A stretch of DNA of 64,000 nucleotides from Shimazuella soli (GCF_022511585.1 NZ_JAKWBN010000001.1:1-64000), one strand, 5' to 3'; counted from the stretch's first letter, positions 45,814 through 56,113 are shown. A program made the numbers and translations. Notes: generated from the sequence alone by a model not told the origin.

Positions 45814-45830
45814 GATTTCTATAAAAAAGA

Positions 45831-45863
45831 AAAAAGCGGCCAGATTTGGCCGCTGTATTTTTT
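45831..45863 (+). terminator. Terminator
   Basis: Stem agcggcca/tggccgct with a T-rich tail. Confidence 0.85.
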
Positions 45864-45940
45864 AAGACTAGGGTCGTAGAAGAAGATAAAACTGTGGGTC
45901 GTATCTTCTATCTTTCATTTTCGATAAGCTAAGGTCAAGA

Positions 45941-48652
45941 TTAAACCGTAACACCTTGATCATCTAAAATTTGACGAAGAACGGTTTGCAGGATACCACC
46001 ATTGCGGTAGTATTCTACATCTACTACACTATCCAGACGTACGATTGCTTGGAAGGAAGTAGTGGTGCCATCTTCTTTTACCGCTTTTACGGTTAGGATA
46101 TCTCCTGGTTTTACTTGGTCATTCAAATCAGCGATGTGGAATACTTCTTCACCAGTTAAACCAAGCGAACTTGCAGATTCACCCTCTTTAAACTGAAGAG
46201 GAAGTACTCCCATTCCAACTAAGTTACTGCGGTGAATTCGTTCAAAGCTTTCTGCGATAACGGCTTTAACACCAAGTAAATTTGTACCTTTCGCTGCCCA
46301 GTCACGGGAGCTGCCAGTACCATATTCTTTTCCAGCTAGGACAACAAGCGGAGTGTCTTCTTGTTGATAACGCATTGCAGCATCATAGATAGAAAGAACC
46401 TCACCTGTTGGAAGATGTTTGGTCACACCGCCTTCTGAACCAGGAACCATTTTGTTGCGGATACGGATATTAGCAAAGGTACCTCTTGTCATGACACGGT
46501 CATTACCACGACGGGAACCGTAAGAGTTAAAGTCTTTTATCGCAACATGGTTATCTTGCAAGTATCGCCCTGCTGGACTGGATGGCGCAATACTGCCTGC
46601 TGGGGAAATATGGTCCGTAGTTACCGAATCACCTAAGACGGCAAGTGCTCGTGCGCCGCGAATTGCTTCGATATTTCCCGAATTGGAATCTAGATTGACA
46701 AAGAAAGGCGGTTCTTGAATATAGGTGGATTTTTCATCCCACTCATATAGCACACCTTTTGGTGTAGGCAAGGCATTCCATGCTTCATTTGCATCAAATA
46801 CTTTGCTGTATTGCGTACGGAATTGTTCGCTATCGATTGCTTTTTCCATTACTTGGCTGATTTCAAATGAACTTGGCCAGATATCACGAAGATAAACCGG
46901 TTGTCCGTTTGGATCTTTACCAATTGGGTCTGTTTCAAAATCGATATTGACTGTTCCAGCAAGAGCATAGGCGACAACAAGTGGAGGGGAAGCCAAGTAG
47001 TTTGCTTTTACCAATGGGTGAATCCGGCCTTCAAAGTTGCGGTTTCCACTGAGTACAGAAGCAACAGTCAGGTCATTATCAGTGATTGCATTGCTTACAT
47101 CATCAGCAAGTGGTCCACTGTTTCCGATACAAGTTGCACAGCCATAACCTACGACATTAAAACCTAGCTTTTCTAACGAAGGAAGCAAGTTAGCTTTTTC
47201 TAAGTATCTAGTTACGACTTGCGAACCTGGAGTGAGACTGCTTTTTACATAAGCTGGAACCTCTAACCCTTTTTCTACTGCTTTCTTGGCGATAAGCCCA
47301 GCACCAATCATGACAGAAGGGTTGGAAGTATTGGTACAGCTAGTAATTGCAGCAATGGCAACAGCTCCGTGGGGCAGCTCATAGGTTTTTCCATCTCTTG
47401 TTATGCTGCCAGTTGCGTCTAATTGGTCTTCTGTAAGACCAAAACCACGTTCGTCGATCGGTTTTACTAGTGTATTTTGCCACACTTTTTTCATATCGCT
47501 GAGGTTTACACGGTCCTGTGGACGCTTAGGACCTGCTAAACTTGGTTTTACATCATTTAAATCCAATTCTACCGTATCACGGAAGAATGGATCTGGTGTG
47601 TCATCGGTACGGAATAATCCTTGTTTGATGCAGTATTCACGGATCAAATCGATATGATCTTGATCTCGTCCTGTCTGAGCAAGGTAATGAAGAGCCTCTT
47701 CATCGACTGGGAAAAATCCAACAGTGGCTCCATACTCAGGGGCCATATTAGCAACAGTAGCACGATCAGCTAGGCTGAGATTGCTAAGTCCAGCTCCATA
47801 AAACTCAACAAATTTCCCAACTACTCCTTTTTTACGGAGAAGTTCGGTAACAGTAAGTGCAAGGTCAGTAGCCGTCGCACCTTCTGGTAATTTTCCGGTA
47901 AGTTTAAATCCAACTACTTCTGGAGTTACAAAATATAATGGTTGACCAAGCATTCCTGCTTCCGCTTCGATACCACCAACACCCCATCCGACAACCCCAA
48001 GACCGTTTACCATAGTAGTATGGGAATCCGTTCCGACAAGGGAGTCAGGATAGAGAATAGTTTCTCCTGCTTCTTCTTTCGATGCAACGACGCTTGCGAG
48101 AAATTCCAAGTTAACTTGGTGCACGATCCCGGTAGCTGGTGGAACTGCACGGAAGTTGGAGAAAGCTTCTTTTGCCCAGCGAAGCAAACGATAACGCTCT
48201 GCATTGCGCTCAAATTCCAATTTCATGTTCGTAGTAAGCGCAGTAGCTGTTCCTGCTTCGTCTACCATGACAGAGTGGTCAATGACTAGATCGACTGGAA
48301 TGAGAGGATTGATTCGTTTGGGATCACCACCGACACGTGCCATAGCAGAACGAAGGGCTGCCAGGTCGACAACAGCAGGAACTCCTGTAAAGTCTTGCAG
48401 CACAATACGTGCAGGTTTGAATGCGATTTCTTTATCGCTTTTGTTTTTCGTCCATTTTAAGAGTTGATCAATATGCTCAGTGGTTACAGATTTTCCATCA
48501 AATCCGCGGACAGCTGCTTCTAGAATTACTTTGATGGAAAAGGGAAGTTTAGAAACATCTCCTAATCCTTGTTTTTCCAATTGATTGATATCATACATCA
48601 CATAAGAACGGTCTTTGATTTTCAAGGGAACTCGTACTTTGGATAAATCCAT
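45941..48652 (-). CDS. acnA: Aconitate hydratase
   Basis: This 903-residue enzyme of the AcnA/IRP1 class interconverts citrate and isocitrate in the TCA cycle. The cluster cysteines lie in [11 protein letters not shown] and [38 protein letters not shown] and the swivel domain SRDWAAKG with [11 protein letters not shown] are present. Length is normal. Single gene with its own upstream region. Confidence 0.97.
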   Translation of the reverse strand: MDLSKVRVPLKIKDRSYVMYDINQLEKQGLGDVSKLPFSIKVILEAAVRGFDGKSVTTEHIDQLLKWTKNKSDKEIAFKPARIVLQDFTGVPAVVDLAALRSAMARVGGDPKRINPLIPVDLVIDHSVMVDEAGTATALTTNMKLEFERNAERYRLLRWAKEAFSNFRAVPPATGIVHQVNLEFLASVVASKEEAGETILYPDSLVGTDSHTTMVNGLGVVGWGVGGIEAEAGMLGQPLYFVTPEVVGFKLTGKLPEGATATDLALTVTELLRKKGVVGKFVEFYGAGLSNLSLADRATVANMAPEYGATVGFFPVDEEALHYLAQTGRDQDHIDLIREYCIKQGLFRTDDTPDPFFRDTVELDLNDVKPSLAGPKRPQDRVNLSDMKKVWQNTLVKPIDERGFGLTEDQLDATGSITRDGKTYELPHGAVAIAAITSCTNTSNPSVMIGAGLIAKKAVEKGLEVPAYVKSSLTPGSQVVTRYLEKANLLPSLEKLGFNVVGYGCATCIGNSGPLADDVSNAITDNDLTVASVLSGNRNFEGRIHPLVKANYLASPPLVVAYALAGTVNIDFETDPIGKDPNGQPVYLRDIWPSSFEISQVMEKAIDSEQFRTQYSKVFDANEAWNALPTPKGVLYEWDEKSTYIQEPPFFVNLDSNSGNIEAIRGARALAVLGDSVTTDHISPAGSIAPSSPAGRYLQDNHVAIKDFNSYGSRRGNDRVMTRGTFANIRIRNKMVPGSEGGVTKHLPTGEVLSIYDAAMRYQQEDTPLVVLAGKEYGTGSSRDWAAKGTNLLGVKAVIAESFERIHRSNLVGMGVLPLQFKEGESASSLGLTGEEVFHIADLNDQVKPGDILTVKAVKEDGTTTSFQAIVRLDSVVDVEYYRNGGILQTVLRQILDDQGVTV

Positions 48653-48846
48653 AGAAGAGGACCTCCTTCATTGGTTGTTTCACTAGGTGGAATCCGGTTT
48701 CTTTTTCGTACTCATTATAACGTGATTTCGTATTTCTGTAAATCGACTTATAACTATTTTTTCTTCAGGGAATCTTAAGAATACCTTATTTTACTTTTCT
48801 TTTCATTTTGCCTTGTTAAGCTGTAATCGCAAAGAGAGGAAGTGGC

Positions 48847-49398
48847 ATGATGCAATTTCAGTTGCTTGAACGTTTTCTAACTTCACCAAGGAGTATTGGT
48901 AGTATTGTACCCAGTTCGAAGTTTTTGGTACATGCTTTGGTCAATCCAATTCCTTGGGACAGGATAAAAACAGTAGTAGAGCTTGGGGGTGGCACAGGTG
49001 TAGTCACCAAGGAAATTCAAAAGCGGATTGCACCAGGTGCAAAAGCCATTATATTTGAAAACGACCCCATCCTTAGCAAACAACTAAGAGAGCGATTTCC
49101 GCATTTTCAGCATGCAGAAGATGCGGAACAAATGCGATATACATTCCAGAAAAATGGCATTCAAAAAGTGGATGCAATTATATCGTGTTTGCCATTTGCC
49201 AACTTTCCCAGCTTTTTAACGACAAGAATTTTACAGGAATCAAGTCGTGCTCTACATGACGATGGAGTTTTTGTTCAATTTCAATATTCCTTACAAATGC
49301 GCAAACACCTCTTGGCACATTTTTCACAAGTAAGTGTTCGCTTTATACCTATAAATATACCACCAAGTTTTGTTTATATTTGCAAGCCGAGTGGGTGA
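48847..49398 (+). CDS. SAM-dependent methyltransferase, PmtA/KsgA-like
   Basis: This 183-residue class I methyltransferase begins FLTSPRSIGSIVPSSKFLV, then SAM motif I VVELGGGTGVVT, acidic motif II IFENDP, and ISCLPFANFP at motif IV. The pattern follows the phospholipid N-methyltransferase (PmtA)/rRNA dimethylase-like family. The true substrate is unknown. Its 3' end overlaps the 5' region of the DedA gene transcript, so the two are probably cotranscribed. Confidence 0.78.
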   Translation: MMQFQLLERFLTSPRSIGSIVPSSKFLVHALVNPIPWDRIKTVVELGGGTGVVTKEIQKRIAPGAKAIIFENDPILSKQLRERFPHFQHAEDAEQMRYTFQKNGIQKVDAIISCLPFANFPSFLTTRILQESSRALHDDGVFVQFQYSLQMRKHLLAHFSQVSVRFIPINIPPSFVYICKPSG

Positions 49399-49415
49399 AG
49401 GGAGGTAGTTCTAAT

Positions 49416-50027
49416 ATGGGAATGGAACAGTTGATGCATTGGATCAGTGAATATGGTTACTTCGCCTTATTTTTCTGCCTCTGGCTGGGGATTGTAGGTA
49501 TGCCAATACCAGATGAAGTAATTGTGATGACAGGTGGTTTTGTTTCTTCTCTTGGGGTGTTGCAGTTAGTACCTTCCTTTATCGTAACTTATCTTGGAGT
49601 AGTATCAGGTCTATCGATTGGCTACACATTGGGGAGGCATTATGGAGTAGGTTTGACGAAGAAATTTCAAGAAAAAGAAAAATGGCGGCCATATCTTGCA
49701 AAATCAGAGAAATTGGTAGATAAGTATGGGAAGTTTGCCCTAATTTTGAGTTATTTCTTGCCAGTTGTCCGCCATGTAATTCCATATGTAGTAGGCAGCC
49801 ATAAAATGAAATTTAGACATTATGCTTTATACTCCTATTCCATAGGACTGATCTGGACAGCAGCATTCTTTTTAGTTGGATATCAGTTTGGAACAGCAAT
49901 TCCAGCCATTGCTTCGGCAAGCCGTAACTGGGGATATGTTGCATTAGGGGTGATTGTTGTAAGTATAGTTATCTATCAAGTGATCCGTGTTTATCGGCAA
50001 AAAAAATTTATGAAGATGAGCAGTTAA
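49416..50027 (+). CDS. DedA family membrane protein
   Basis: This 203-residue protein has four to five TM segments and the DedA motifs GMPIPDEVIVMTGGF, GYTLGRHYG and the conserved FLPVVRHVIPYVVGSHKM with Arg. The family acts as flippases for undecaprenyl phosphate or phosphatidylethanolamine. ATG 49416 follows GGGAGGT; the longer frame overlaps the methyltransferase. Confidence 0.88.
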   Translation: MGMEQLMHWISEYGYFALFFCLWLGIVGMPIPDEVIVMTGGFVSSLGVLQLVPSFIVTYLGVVSGLSIGYTLGRHYGVGLTKKFQEKEKWRPYLAKSEKLVDKYGKFALILSYFLPVVRHVIPYVVGSHKMKFRHYALYSYSIGLIWTAAFFLVGYQFGTAIPAIASASRNWGYVALGVIVVSIVIYQVIRVYRQKKFMKMSS

Positions 50028-50113
50028 AATATGAGGAGCAGTTATGTTGCCAATCCATACAAGGGAAGAATAAGGTTTGAGATGACGGTTCTCCTTGTGA
50101 AAACAGAAATAAC

Positions 50114-50144
50114 AAAGGCTAGCGTTAATAATACGCTAGCCTTT
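50114..50144. terminator. Bidirectional terminator
   Basis: Perfect 11-bp stem aaaggctagcg/cgctagccttt with T-rich flanks. Confidence 0.88.
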
Positions 50145-50231
50145 CTATATGAAGATGCTAATTTTCGCTGGCGGTGCAACTGCTTTTGACAATGTACCAC
50201 CTTGGATCAGTCGAGGATGCTAGGAAGTGAC

Positions 50232-50363
50232 CTAGTTACCCTTGCTCCGGAGTGCCTCCATCGCTCGATGCTCGTCGGCGTAGTACTCCTCCCAGAGCTC
50301 ATCCATGGGATGCGCAGAGACGGTGGAAGTCTGCTCAGGCTGAGGGTTGACCGGCTGGCTCAT
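50232..50363 (-). CDS. G+C-rich foreign micro-ORF C (43 residues)
   Basis: A minus-strand gene begins ATG 50363 just after AAGAGGTG and ends TAG 50232. It encodes a 43-residue acidic protein (MSQPVNPQPEQTSTVSAHPM then DELWEEYYADEHRAMEAL). Hand count over 50221-50340 is about 59 percent G+C, whereas the DNA directly upstream is below 30 percent. Upstream on the minus strand, TTTACA and TAAAAT are 18 bases apart. A short hairpin (ctagg/cctag, 50220-50235) overlaps the stop. Same architecture as ORFs A and B. No family recognised. Confidence 0.65.
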   Translation of the reverse strand: MSQPVNPQPEQTSTVSAHPMDELWEEYYADEHRAMEALRSKGN

Positions 50364-50590
50364 ATTCACCTCTTGTGATCACTTACTCGACAGAATTTCT
50401 GTGGGTTATACAACTATTTTAGTATACATAAGCTTTTATTGTAAACATGATAGATGAATGCTTTTGAACTACTTATTCCATTGATGATGTAAAAGTAGTT
50501 TCTGCTGTTCTATAAAATACAAATCCTCCATAAAAGTGTTTTTGTTATATAATGGACAAAAGACTTTGCGGGGAGGTCTTAAAATAAGTT
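50364..50590. other. Divergent promoter region
   Basis: AT-rich DNA between micro-ORF C and the IclR gene with the promoters of both. Nothing else is seen. Confidence 0.4.
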
Positions 50591-51331
50591 ATGGATGAAA
50601 AGAAAAATACAGTACGGGCAGCAGAACGTGCTTTGGATATATTATTATGTTTTACTAATCAGGCAGAACTGGGATTAACTGATATAGCAAAAAAGACAGG
50701 TTTAAATAAAAGTACTGTGTTCCGACTCCTTGCGACGCTTGAAGGAAAAGGGTTTATCAAACGAGATTTGCGTTCCGATAAGTATCAACTTGGGATAAGG
50801 ATATGGGAATTAGCAGGTCAAATCTATCAATCTAGTGACCCTGCCATGTTATTTTTACCTGAAATGGAACAACTGCGAGATACCTTAGATGAAACAGTGA
50901 GCCTTTACATACGAGACGGAGCAGAGCGTATCCGTGTTCAAGCGGTGGAATCCAATCAAGCGATAAGGCGGGTAGCCCCAATCGGTGTTCGCATGCCGAT
51001 TCTTGTTGGTGCTTCTGGCAAAGTATTTATGGCTTTTTTGCAGAAACATGATCGTAATCAGTTATTAACGGAGTCTGGTATGTCAGAGGAAGAGAAACAA
51101 GAGTATGAAAAACAGTTGCAAGAAATAAGACAAAACGGTTTCGCTCTGAGTGTGGAGGAGCGAGAAACAGGTACAGCAGCAATATCGGTACCTGTTTTCC
51201 ATCGAGATGGACATTTGTTAGCTGCACTTGCAGTTTCTGGACCAGTATCGAGGATGAGTATTGATCAAATGTCTGCTTTTGCCAGCAGTTTGAAACATGC
51301 AGCAGAACATTGCCGGCAGATCGCCAAATAA
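50591..51331 (+). CDS. IclR family transcriptional regulator
   Basis: This 246-residue regulator has an N-terminal winged helix (RALDILLCF, LTDIAKKTGLNKSTVFRLLATLEGKGFIKR) and a C-terminal effector domain (GASGKVFMAF, ETGTAAISVPVFHRDG, LAVSGP). IclR proteins sense small acids or aromatics. It lies 19 bases upstream of an uncharacterised gene in an apparent two-gene operon. The target is unknown. Confidence 0.92.
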   Translation: MDEKKNTVRAAERALDILLCFTNQAELGLTDIAKKTGLNKSTVFRLLATLEGKGFIKRDLRSDKYQLGIRIWELAGQIYQSSDPAMLFLPEMEQLRDTLDETVSLYIRDGAERIRVQAVESNQAIRRVAPIGVRMPILVGASGKVFMAFLQKHDRNQLLTESGMSEEEKQEYEKQLQEIRQNGFALSVEERETGTAAISVPVFHRDGHLLAALAVSGPVSRMSIDQMSAFASSLKHAAEHCRQIAK

Positions 51332-51350
51332 TATTGGGAGGAAATGAGGA

Positions 51351-51782
51351 ATGGGAGAAAGAAAAGTCCCGTTATATCAATTTTTTCCTGCCCATACAGA
51401 GCCAGAAAAAATGGTTCGTTGGTTACAGCAACAGCTGGGCACAGGACTTCAAGTGGTTGATTTTATGGAAGTTGGAGTGCATCGTTCCAGCGGCTGGTTG
51501 TTTCATCTTGATGAAAATTGGATAGCGGGTGTGGAACAGCAGGTCACCTATATACCTGTTGGACAAGAGGAGAAAATGACAAAGAAGTTAGAGGGGAACT
51601 ATTTAGATCGAATTTTGGATGTAAAGACTGGCTACTTACTGATATGGAGCGAGCAAAGTGCCTCGATGGTTGGCACAGAGGAGGGCTTTTTTGAGGTTTT
51701 GTTCGGCCGATGGATACCCAACTTGTGGCCAGTGTGGTTTCTCGCAACGATTGCATCCATTTACTTCTGGCTAAAAGGATAA
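51351..51782 (+). CDS. Uncharacterised protein with a C-terminal membrane anchor
   Basis: A 143-residue protein with a good ribosome site (GGAGGAAATGAGGA). The soluble part is mixed alpha/beta (YLDRILDVKTGYLLIWSEQ) and the last about 20 residues (LWPVWFLATIASIYFWLKG) form a hydrophobic anchor. No family recognised. Cotranscribed with the IclR gene. Confidence 0.6.
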   Translation: MGERKVPLYQFFPAHTEPEKMVRWLQQQLGTGLQVVDFMEVGVHRSSGWLFHLDENWIAGVEQQVTYIPVGQEEKMTKKLEGNYLDRILDVKTGYLLIWSEQSASMVGTEEGFFEVLFGRWIPNLWPVWFLATIASIYFWLKG

Positions 51783-51810
51783 AAACTAGGGCGAATGCCC
51801 TAGTTTTTTA
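51782..51810. terminator. Bidirectional terminator
   Basis: Stem aaaactagggc/gccctagtttt with T-runs; it serves both convergent genes. Confidence 0.9.
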
Positions 51811-52587
51811 AGTTGAAGGAGTGGTTGATTGTGTTTGATTTTGAGCTGGAGCTTGCGTAGCACTTTGTACCACTTCACTAGGTATAACAATGGGGGAAGT
51901 ATATGTGCTTAAGTCCAGTTCAACGGAGCGTAAACTACCCGCTTTTGATTCATAATTAAAGGTGTATTTTTTTGGTTCAAATGTGTTGGCATCTATGGTT
52001 AGTTCTGTTTTACGCTTGATGGTTTCAGCCTTAGCTTGTGCATATTCAGCATCAGTCATTGTTGGGTCTTTAAAAATCAAATAGTCAATCGAAACTACAT
52101 ATTCATCTCCATTTTTCGTGACAGTGACTCCTGGAACTTCCTCTTTTGTACCAAGATTTTTGATAAGAAAGTCTATATTATTTGTGAATAAGACACTAAC
52201 TAAAACTTTCCCATCTGTATTAGTTTGTCTGGTCCATTGTCCATCTTTTTTCATGTAAATGTTTTGTTTGTCATAATAGTATTCTGTATTTCGGGAATTG
52301 GTAAAGTGAGCAACTTCTGGATTGAGTTGTTCTACTCCTGTTTCTATGTTGTTATAAGTTTGACCATTTCCTTTTTCTAAAGTACTGCGAGTAAACTTAT
52401 AAGCTTTGATGGTTGGTAAAACTTTTTCGGTTTCTTTTATCACTTGAAGTGGAGTTTTCTTTTCTTCGACAACAACAGGTTTGTCGTTCTTTTTAAGGTC
52501 ATCATTTGTTTTTTTGGTGGAAGTACAACCTGTAGCAAGCAAAAAAATTAGTGCTAAAAAGGAAGCGATAAATCCAAGTTTTTTCAT
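51808..52587 (-). CDS. Lipoprotein of unknown function
   Basis: A 259-residue lipoprotein: signal MKKLGFIASFLALIFLLATGC with lipobox ATGC, a Lys/Asp-rich linker, then a beta-rich domain (YYYDKQNIYMKKDGQWTRQ; VTKNGDEYVVSIDYLIF; KKYTFNYES) like the LolA-type or DUF6612-like lipoproteins of Firmicutes. It ends in a Gln/Thr/Pro tail. Start ATG 52587 after GGTGAT. Extracellular face of the membrane. Confidence 0.75.
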   Translation of the reverse strand: MKKLGFIASFLALIFLLATGCTSTKKTNDDLKKNDKPVVVEEKKTPLQVIKETEKVLPTIKAYKFTRSTLEKGNGQTYNNIETGVEQLNPEVAHFTNSRNTEYYYDKQNIYMKKDGQWTRQTNTDGKVLVSVLFTNNIDFLIKNLGTKEEVPGVTVTKNGDEYVVSIDYLIFKDPTMTDAEYAQAKAETIKRKTELTIDANTFEPKKYTFNYESKAGSLRSVELDLSTYTSPIVIPSEVVQSATQAPAQNQTQSTTPST

Positions 52588-52713
52588 AAATATCACCATG
52601 TCCTTAGTAATAAATATCCAATAACAATATTTTATTATAAAACGAATCAAAAATAAAATAATTTTTTATTATTTTAATATAAACTCCTAAATTGTAATTT
52701 GATGTAAATAAAT

Positions 52714-52742
52714 AAAAAACTCCTCTAAAAAAGAGGAGTTTT
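52714..52742 (-). terminator. Terminator of the TcaA-like gene
   Basis: Stem aaaactcctct/agaggagtttt with a T-rich tail on the minus strand. Confidence 0.85.
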
Positions 52743-52751
52743 CAGGTGTAA

Positions 52752-54146
52752 TTATTTGAATTCACTTTTAACGGTATTTTTGCCATCAAAGTATCCATCA
52801 TTGGCAAAATACTGATCACTTGTCGATGTAACCAACCACTTCTTCGCTTTTTCATTGTACGACAGAACGATATCGTAATAGTCCATTTTGTCTTCCAGTG
52901 GCTCATCTCCATTGTCAAAGGAATGGTATTGTCGGTATTTAGCATGGACTTCAACAGGGACAGTTACTTGATATACTTTTGTTTCTTCATTTTGAGAAAG
53001 GGTAACATGGTCAAAGTCGATTCGGGTTCCAAGGGCATTTCCTTTCCAATAATTTTGTAACTGCACATCATTATTAATCTCTTCGATGTACTTAGCTTTA
53101 AAGTTATCGTCAACGGTAGTCAATACATTTGCATTTTTTTGGACATAGGCTTGAATGTCCTGTTTAGCATAAAGATTGATGAGATCAACAATCGGTTTGC
53201 GGGTAGCTTCTGTGGCAAATGGGACTGGAGTGATGTCCACACTGCTTGTATTTTCTTCCACTGTTACATCTGGACTTTTTTCCAGCCCCCAAGGAAATTG
53301 CTGTTCTCCATGAATCCGGATGGTTCCATTAAACGAAATCGGACCAATTTCAGGCAGGTCTTTCACTGTTTTGCCGATTGCTTTTCCATTTACAAAAATA
53401 TTGGTGTTTTCAAAGTTGCTTTCTAAATTTAAATTGCTACCATTTAAATCTAGGTCAGACTCGGAGGTTGCTGTTTTTTCATCAAATGCACTGACAGTAT
53501 CCTCTTGGCTGAGCAGAGCATATTGATACTTCTTTTCTGCATACGTTTTATAATTTCCGGGCATAAGGGGCCCCATGGTATAAGTCTTTTCTTTATCAGT
53601 AGTTTTAAAGACCTGTTTACCGTCTACTTTAATAGTTGCGCCAGGCTCATTGGTAGAAATCTCAAGAAAATAAGGGCGGATTTGAATCGTGTACAAGCTG
53701 TAGAAAAGAGGGATATTGGTGCGTTTGAGATAATAATCATGATCTGCCCCAATGTTTGTGATACCATTTTCCTCATCATTAATCTGCGTCATCATACTGG
53801 ATACCAGCTCAGGTAAATAATCTTCATTTTCTTTGCTGTATGCGATGAGATCTCTGATATGTTTGTCATCAATTTCCAGCTTGCTGTCTGGTGAATGAAT
53901 CAAACTTGAAAGTGTATTTACATCTCCATCTCGTACCGCTTGTTCAAAGCTGGCAACTTTGTCTCTAGGGTCCATCAAATATGCCCCTGCAATATACGCA
54001 CAGATGATAATACAAATAACTCCAATAAGGATGAAGCTAAGTTTTTTATTCCTTTGGAAAAAAGGCACTACTTTACTTGTAGCTTGCTTCATCGTATTTT
54101 GAAAATCAGTAAGTTGTTGTTTTGGTTCCAATGAAAATTCCTCCAT
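52752..54146 (-). CDS. TcaA/YvbJ-like membrane-anchored protein
   Basis: 464 residues: a cytoplasmic N-terminus of about 35 residues, one TM segment (LSFILIGVICIIICAYIAGAYLM), then a long extracellular part. The repeated PEGA-like and TcaA domain pattern is visible (FEQAVRDGDVNTLSSLIHS; PGATIKVDGKQVFK; TNIFVNGKAIGK) and the end resembles a scaffold-like domain (YDIVLSYNEKAKKWLV). Unlike TcaA of Staphylococcus and YvbJ, no N-terminal zinc ribbon is present. TcaA proteins are linked to glycopeptide sensitivity and cell-wall stress. Confidence 0.75.
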   Translation of the reverse strand: MEEFSLEPKQQLTDFQNTMKQATSKVVPFFQRNKKLSFILIGVICIIICAYIAGAYLMDPRDKVASFEQAVRDGDVNTLSSLIHSPDSKLEIDDKHIRDLIAYSKENEDYLPELVSSMMTQINDEENGITNIGADHDYYLKRTNIPLFYSLYTIQIRPYFLEISTNEPGATIKVDGKQVFKTTDKEKTYTMGPLMPGNYKTYAEKKYQYALLSQEDTVSAFDEKTATSESDLDLNGSNLNLESNFENTNIFVNGKAIGKTVKDLPEIGPISFNGTIRIHGEQQFPWGLEKSPDVTVEENTSSVDITPVPFATEATRKPIVDLINLYAKQDIQAYVQKNANVLTTVDDNFKAKYIEEINNDVQLQNYWKGNALGTRIDFDHVTLSQNEETKVYQVTVPVEVHAKYRQYHSFDNGDEPLEDKMDYYDIVLSYNEKAKKWLVTSTSDQYFANDGYFDGKNTVKSEFK

Positions 54147-54263
54147 TGCGTATCAGACTATTACGTATTTTAACAGATTTAAATAACGATGTCTTTCGAT
54201 AAAAGCGATCTTAAAACAAAATGTAGAAGAAAAAGGAATTCAATATTTGCACTATTTTATTTA

Positions 54264-54272
54264 TGCTATAAT
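54264..54272 (+). promoter_or_regulatory. Extended -10 promoter of the que operon
   Basis: TGCTATAAT (TG, one base, TATAAT at 54267-54272). Transcription would start near 54279, leaving a leader of only about 34 bases, too short for a preQ1 riboswitch. Confidence 0.55.
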
Positions 54273-54312
54273 GAATCGTTATATTTCGGGCATCTGGAAA
54301 TGGAGTGATCAC

Positions 54313-54999
54313 ATGAAACTGCCAATGGTAGAAATTTTTGAAACGGTGGAGGGAGAAGGTTTACGAGCTGGATTTCCTACTACGTTCGTACGAGTATTTA
54401 ATTGTAATTTACGGTGTACGTGGTGTGATACCACATACAGTTATGCACCATCGAAAGCGGAGTTTTATGCGACCGTAGAGGAAATTGTCCAAAAAGTAAC
54501 GGAGCTGGGAAATGTAAATGTGTGTTTAACAGGCGGAGAACCTTTGATGCATGGAGAGAAGTCATTAAAGCTAATTGAGGAATTGGCAAATCTATCATTT
54601 ATTGAAGATATTCATATTGAAACAAATGGAGCGATAGCTCTAGATCCATTTGTAGAATTACGCAAAAGTAATGAAAATGTAGGGAACAAAATGCGGTTTA
54701 TCATGGACTATAAACTGCCAGCGAGCGGCGAGATAGATAAAATGATAGAAGAAAATTTTAATCTGCTCGATCACCAAGATGAGATTAAGTTTGTCGTTCA
54801 AGATCGAAATGATTATGACGTCGCTGTTCACACTTACAAAAACCTTCATCGTAAAGGAACAGGGTTGTTTAGCCCAGTTTGGGGAAAACTCGCACCTGAT
54901 ACCTTGGTAAATTGGATTTTAGCTGATAAACTTACCAAGGTGAAATTAAACCTGCAAACACATAAATATATTTGGGATCCAGATTTAAGGGGAGTTTAA
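54313..54999 (+). CDS. queE: 7-carboxy-7-deazaguanine synthase
   Basis: This 228-residue radical SAM enzyme converts carboxytetrahydropterin to 7-carboxy-7-deazaguanine. The cluster cysteines C31, C35 and C38 lie in FNCNLRCTWCDTTYS. VEGEGLRAGFPTTFVR and LTGGEPL are family marks. ATG 54313 follows TGGAGTGATCAC. First of four queuosine-precursor genes. Confidence 0.95.
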   Translation: MKLPMVEIFETVEGEGLRAGFPTTFVRVFNCNLRCTWCDTTYSYAPSKAEFYATVEEIVQKVTELGNVNVCLTGGEPLMHGEKSLKLIEELANLSFIEDIHIETNGAIALDPFVELRKSNENVGNKMRFIMDYKLPASGEIDKMIEENFNLLDHQDEIKFVVQDRNDYDVAVHTYKNLHRKGTGLFSPVWGKLAPDTLVNWILADKLTKVKLNLQTHKYIWDPDLRGV

Positions 55000-55001
55000 G
55001 G

Positions 55002-55673
55002 ATGAAAGCAGTGATCGTTCTCAGTGGGGGATTAGATAGTAGCACTTGTATGGGAATTGCGAAAGATGCAGGATATGAACTGTATCCCATTACTTTTCAC
55101 TATGAACAAAGACATGAACGAGAAGTAGAGTGTGCTAAGCAGATAGCAGCTTATTATGGTGTCAGTAAACATCATCGTATTGTAAACCTTTCCTTTTTCC
55201 AACAATTGGGCGGGAGCTCATTGACGGATAAAACGGAAATGGTACAGACTGATGGAATAACTGATCAAATTCCAAACACTTATGTACCAGCACGCAATAT
55301 GATTTTCTTATCTTTGGCGACTGCCTATGCAGAAGTGATTGGGGCAAAAAAAATATATACCGGAGTTAGTTCTGTAGATTACAGTGGATATCCTGATTGT
55401 CGTCCTGAGTTTATTGAATCGATGAATCAAACAATAAACTTAGCTACCAAAGTAGGGGTGACGAGCGAAGAAAAATTATCGATTGAAACCCCGATTATTC
55501 AATTGAGTAAGGCAGAGACAATAAAATTAGGTGCAAAATTACAAGTTCCTTATCATTTAACAACCTCTTGTTATATAGGTGCAGAAGCTGCCTGTGGAGT
55601 TTGTGACAGCTGTAGACTTCGATTAAAAGGCTTTGAAGAAGCTGGTATCAGGGACCCAATTGATTACCAATAA
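55002..55673 (+). CDS. queC: 7-cyano-7-deazaguanine synthase
   Basis: This 223-residue ATP-dependent enzyme makes preQ0 from 7-carboxy-7-deazaguanine and ammonia. The PP-loop SGGLDSST is at residues 8-15. The zinc cysteines are in the C-terminal region TTSCYIG and ACGVCDSCRLR. ATG 55002 lies two bases after the queE stop. Confidence 0.96.
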   Translation: MKAVIVLSGGLDSSTCMGIAKDAGYELYPITFHYEQRHEREVECAKQIAAYYGVSKHHRIVNLSFFQQLGGSSLTDKTEMVQTDGITDQIPNTYVPARNMIFLSLATAYAEVIGAKKIYTGVSSVDYSGYPDCRPEFIESMNQTINLATKVGVTSEEKLSIETPIIQLSKAETIKLGAKLQVPYHLTTSCYIGAEAACGVCDSCRLRLKGFEEAGIRDPIDYQ

Positions 55674-55720
55674 GATGGTGTGAATAAGAAGCAAAATGGT
55701 TAATAAAGGATGTCGTTTAC

Positions 55721-56113
55721 GTGAGAGGCAATTATCGTTTAGTAAAACATTTTTGGATCGCCTGTGCACATCAAGTTTATGGGGCAGGTAAATGCGAAAG
55801 AATTCATGGTCATAACTATAAAGTCACGTTTTGTATTGAAGGTACTCAGCTAGACGAGAAGCATATGCTGATCGATTATCGTGATATTAAACATGCCATC
55901 GCAAAAAAGTATGATCACCACTTGTTAAATGAGTTCCCTGAGTTTAATCCGGAAATGGGTGGATTTTCTCCCACGACAGAGCGGGTAGCTGAAGTTTTTT
56001 TTCATGAAGTGGATCGCTTATGTAGAGAAAAAGACAATCAACCAGCAGTGATGTGGGTAGAAGTACAAGAGACAGATGAAGCTACAGTTCGTTTCGAAAG
56101 GATGTTGACATAA
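55721..56113 (+). CDS. queD: 6-carboxytetrahydropterin synthase
   Basis: This 130-residue enzyme of the PTPS family has active Cys25 in GKCERIHGHNY with zinc histidines H17, H29 and H31, and a late PTTERVAEVFF and EVQETDEATV. It makes CPH4 from dihydroneopterin triphosphate, the first pathway-specific step. GTG start after AAAGGATG. Confidence 0.93.
   Translation: MRGNYRLVKHFWIACAHQVYGAGKCERIHGHNYKVTFCIEGTQLDEKHMLIDYRDIKHAIAKKYDHHLLNEFPEFNPEMGGFSPTTERVAEVFFHEVDRLCREKDNQPAVMWVEVQETDEATVRFERMLT

Noticed and set aside
54240-54312. preQ1 riboswitch before queE
   Set aside because: The leader after the extended -10 box is only about 34 bases and lacks the preQ1 stem and A-rich tail.
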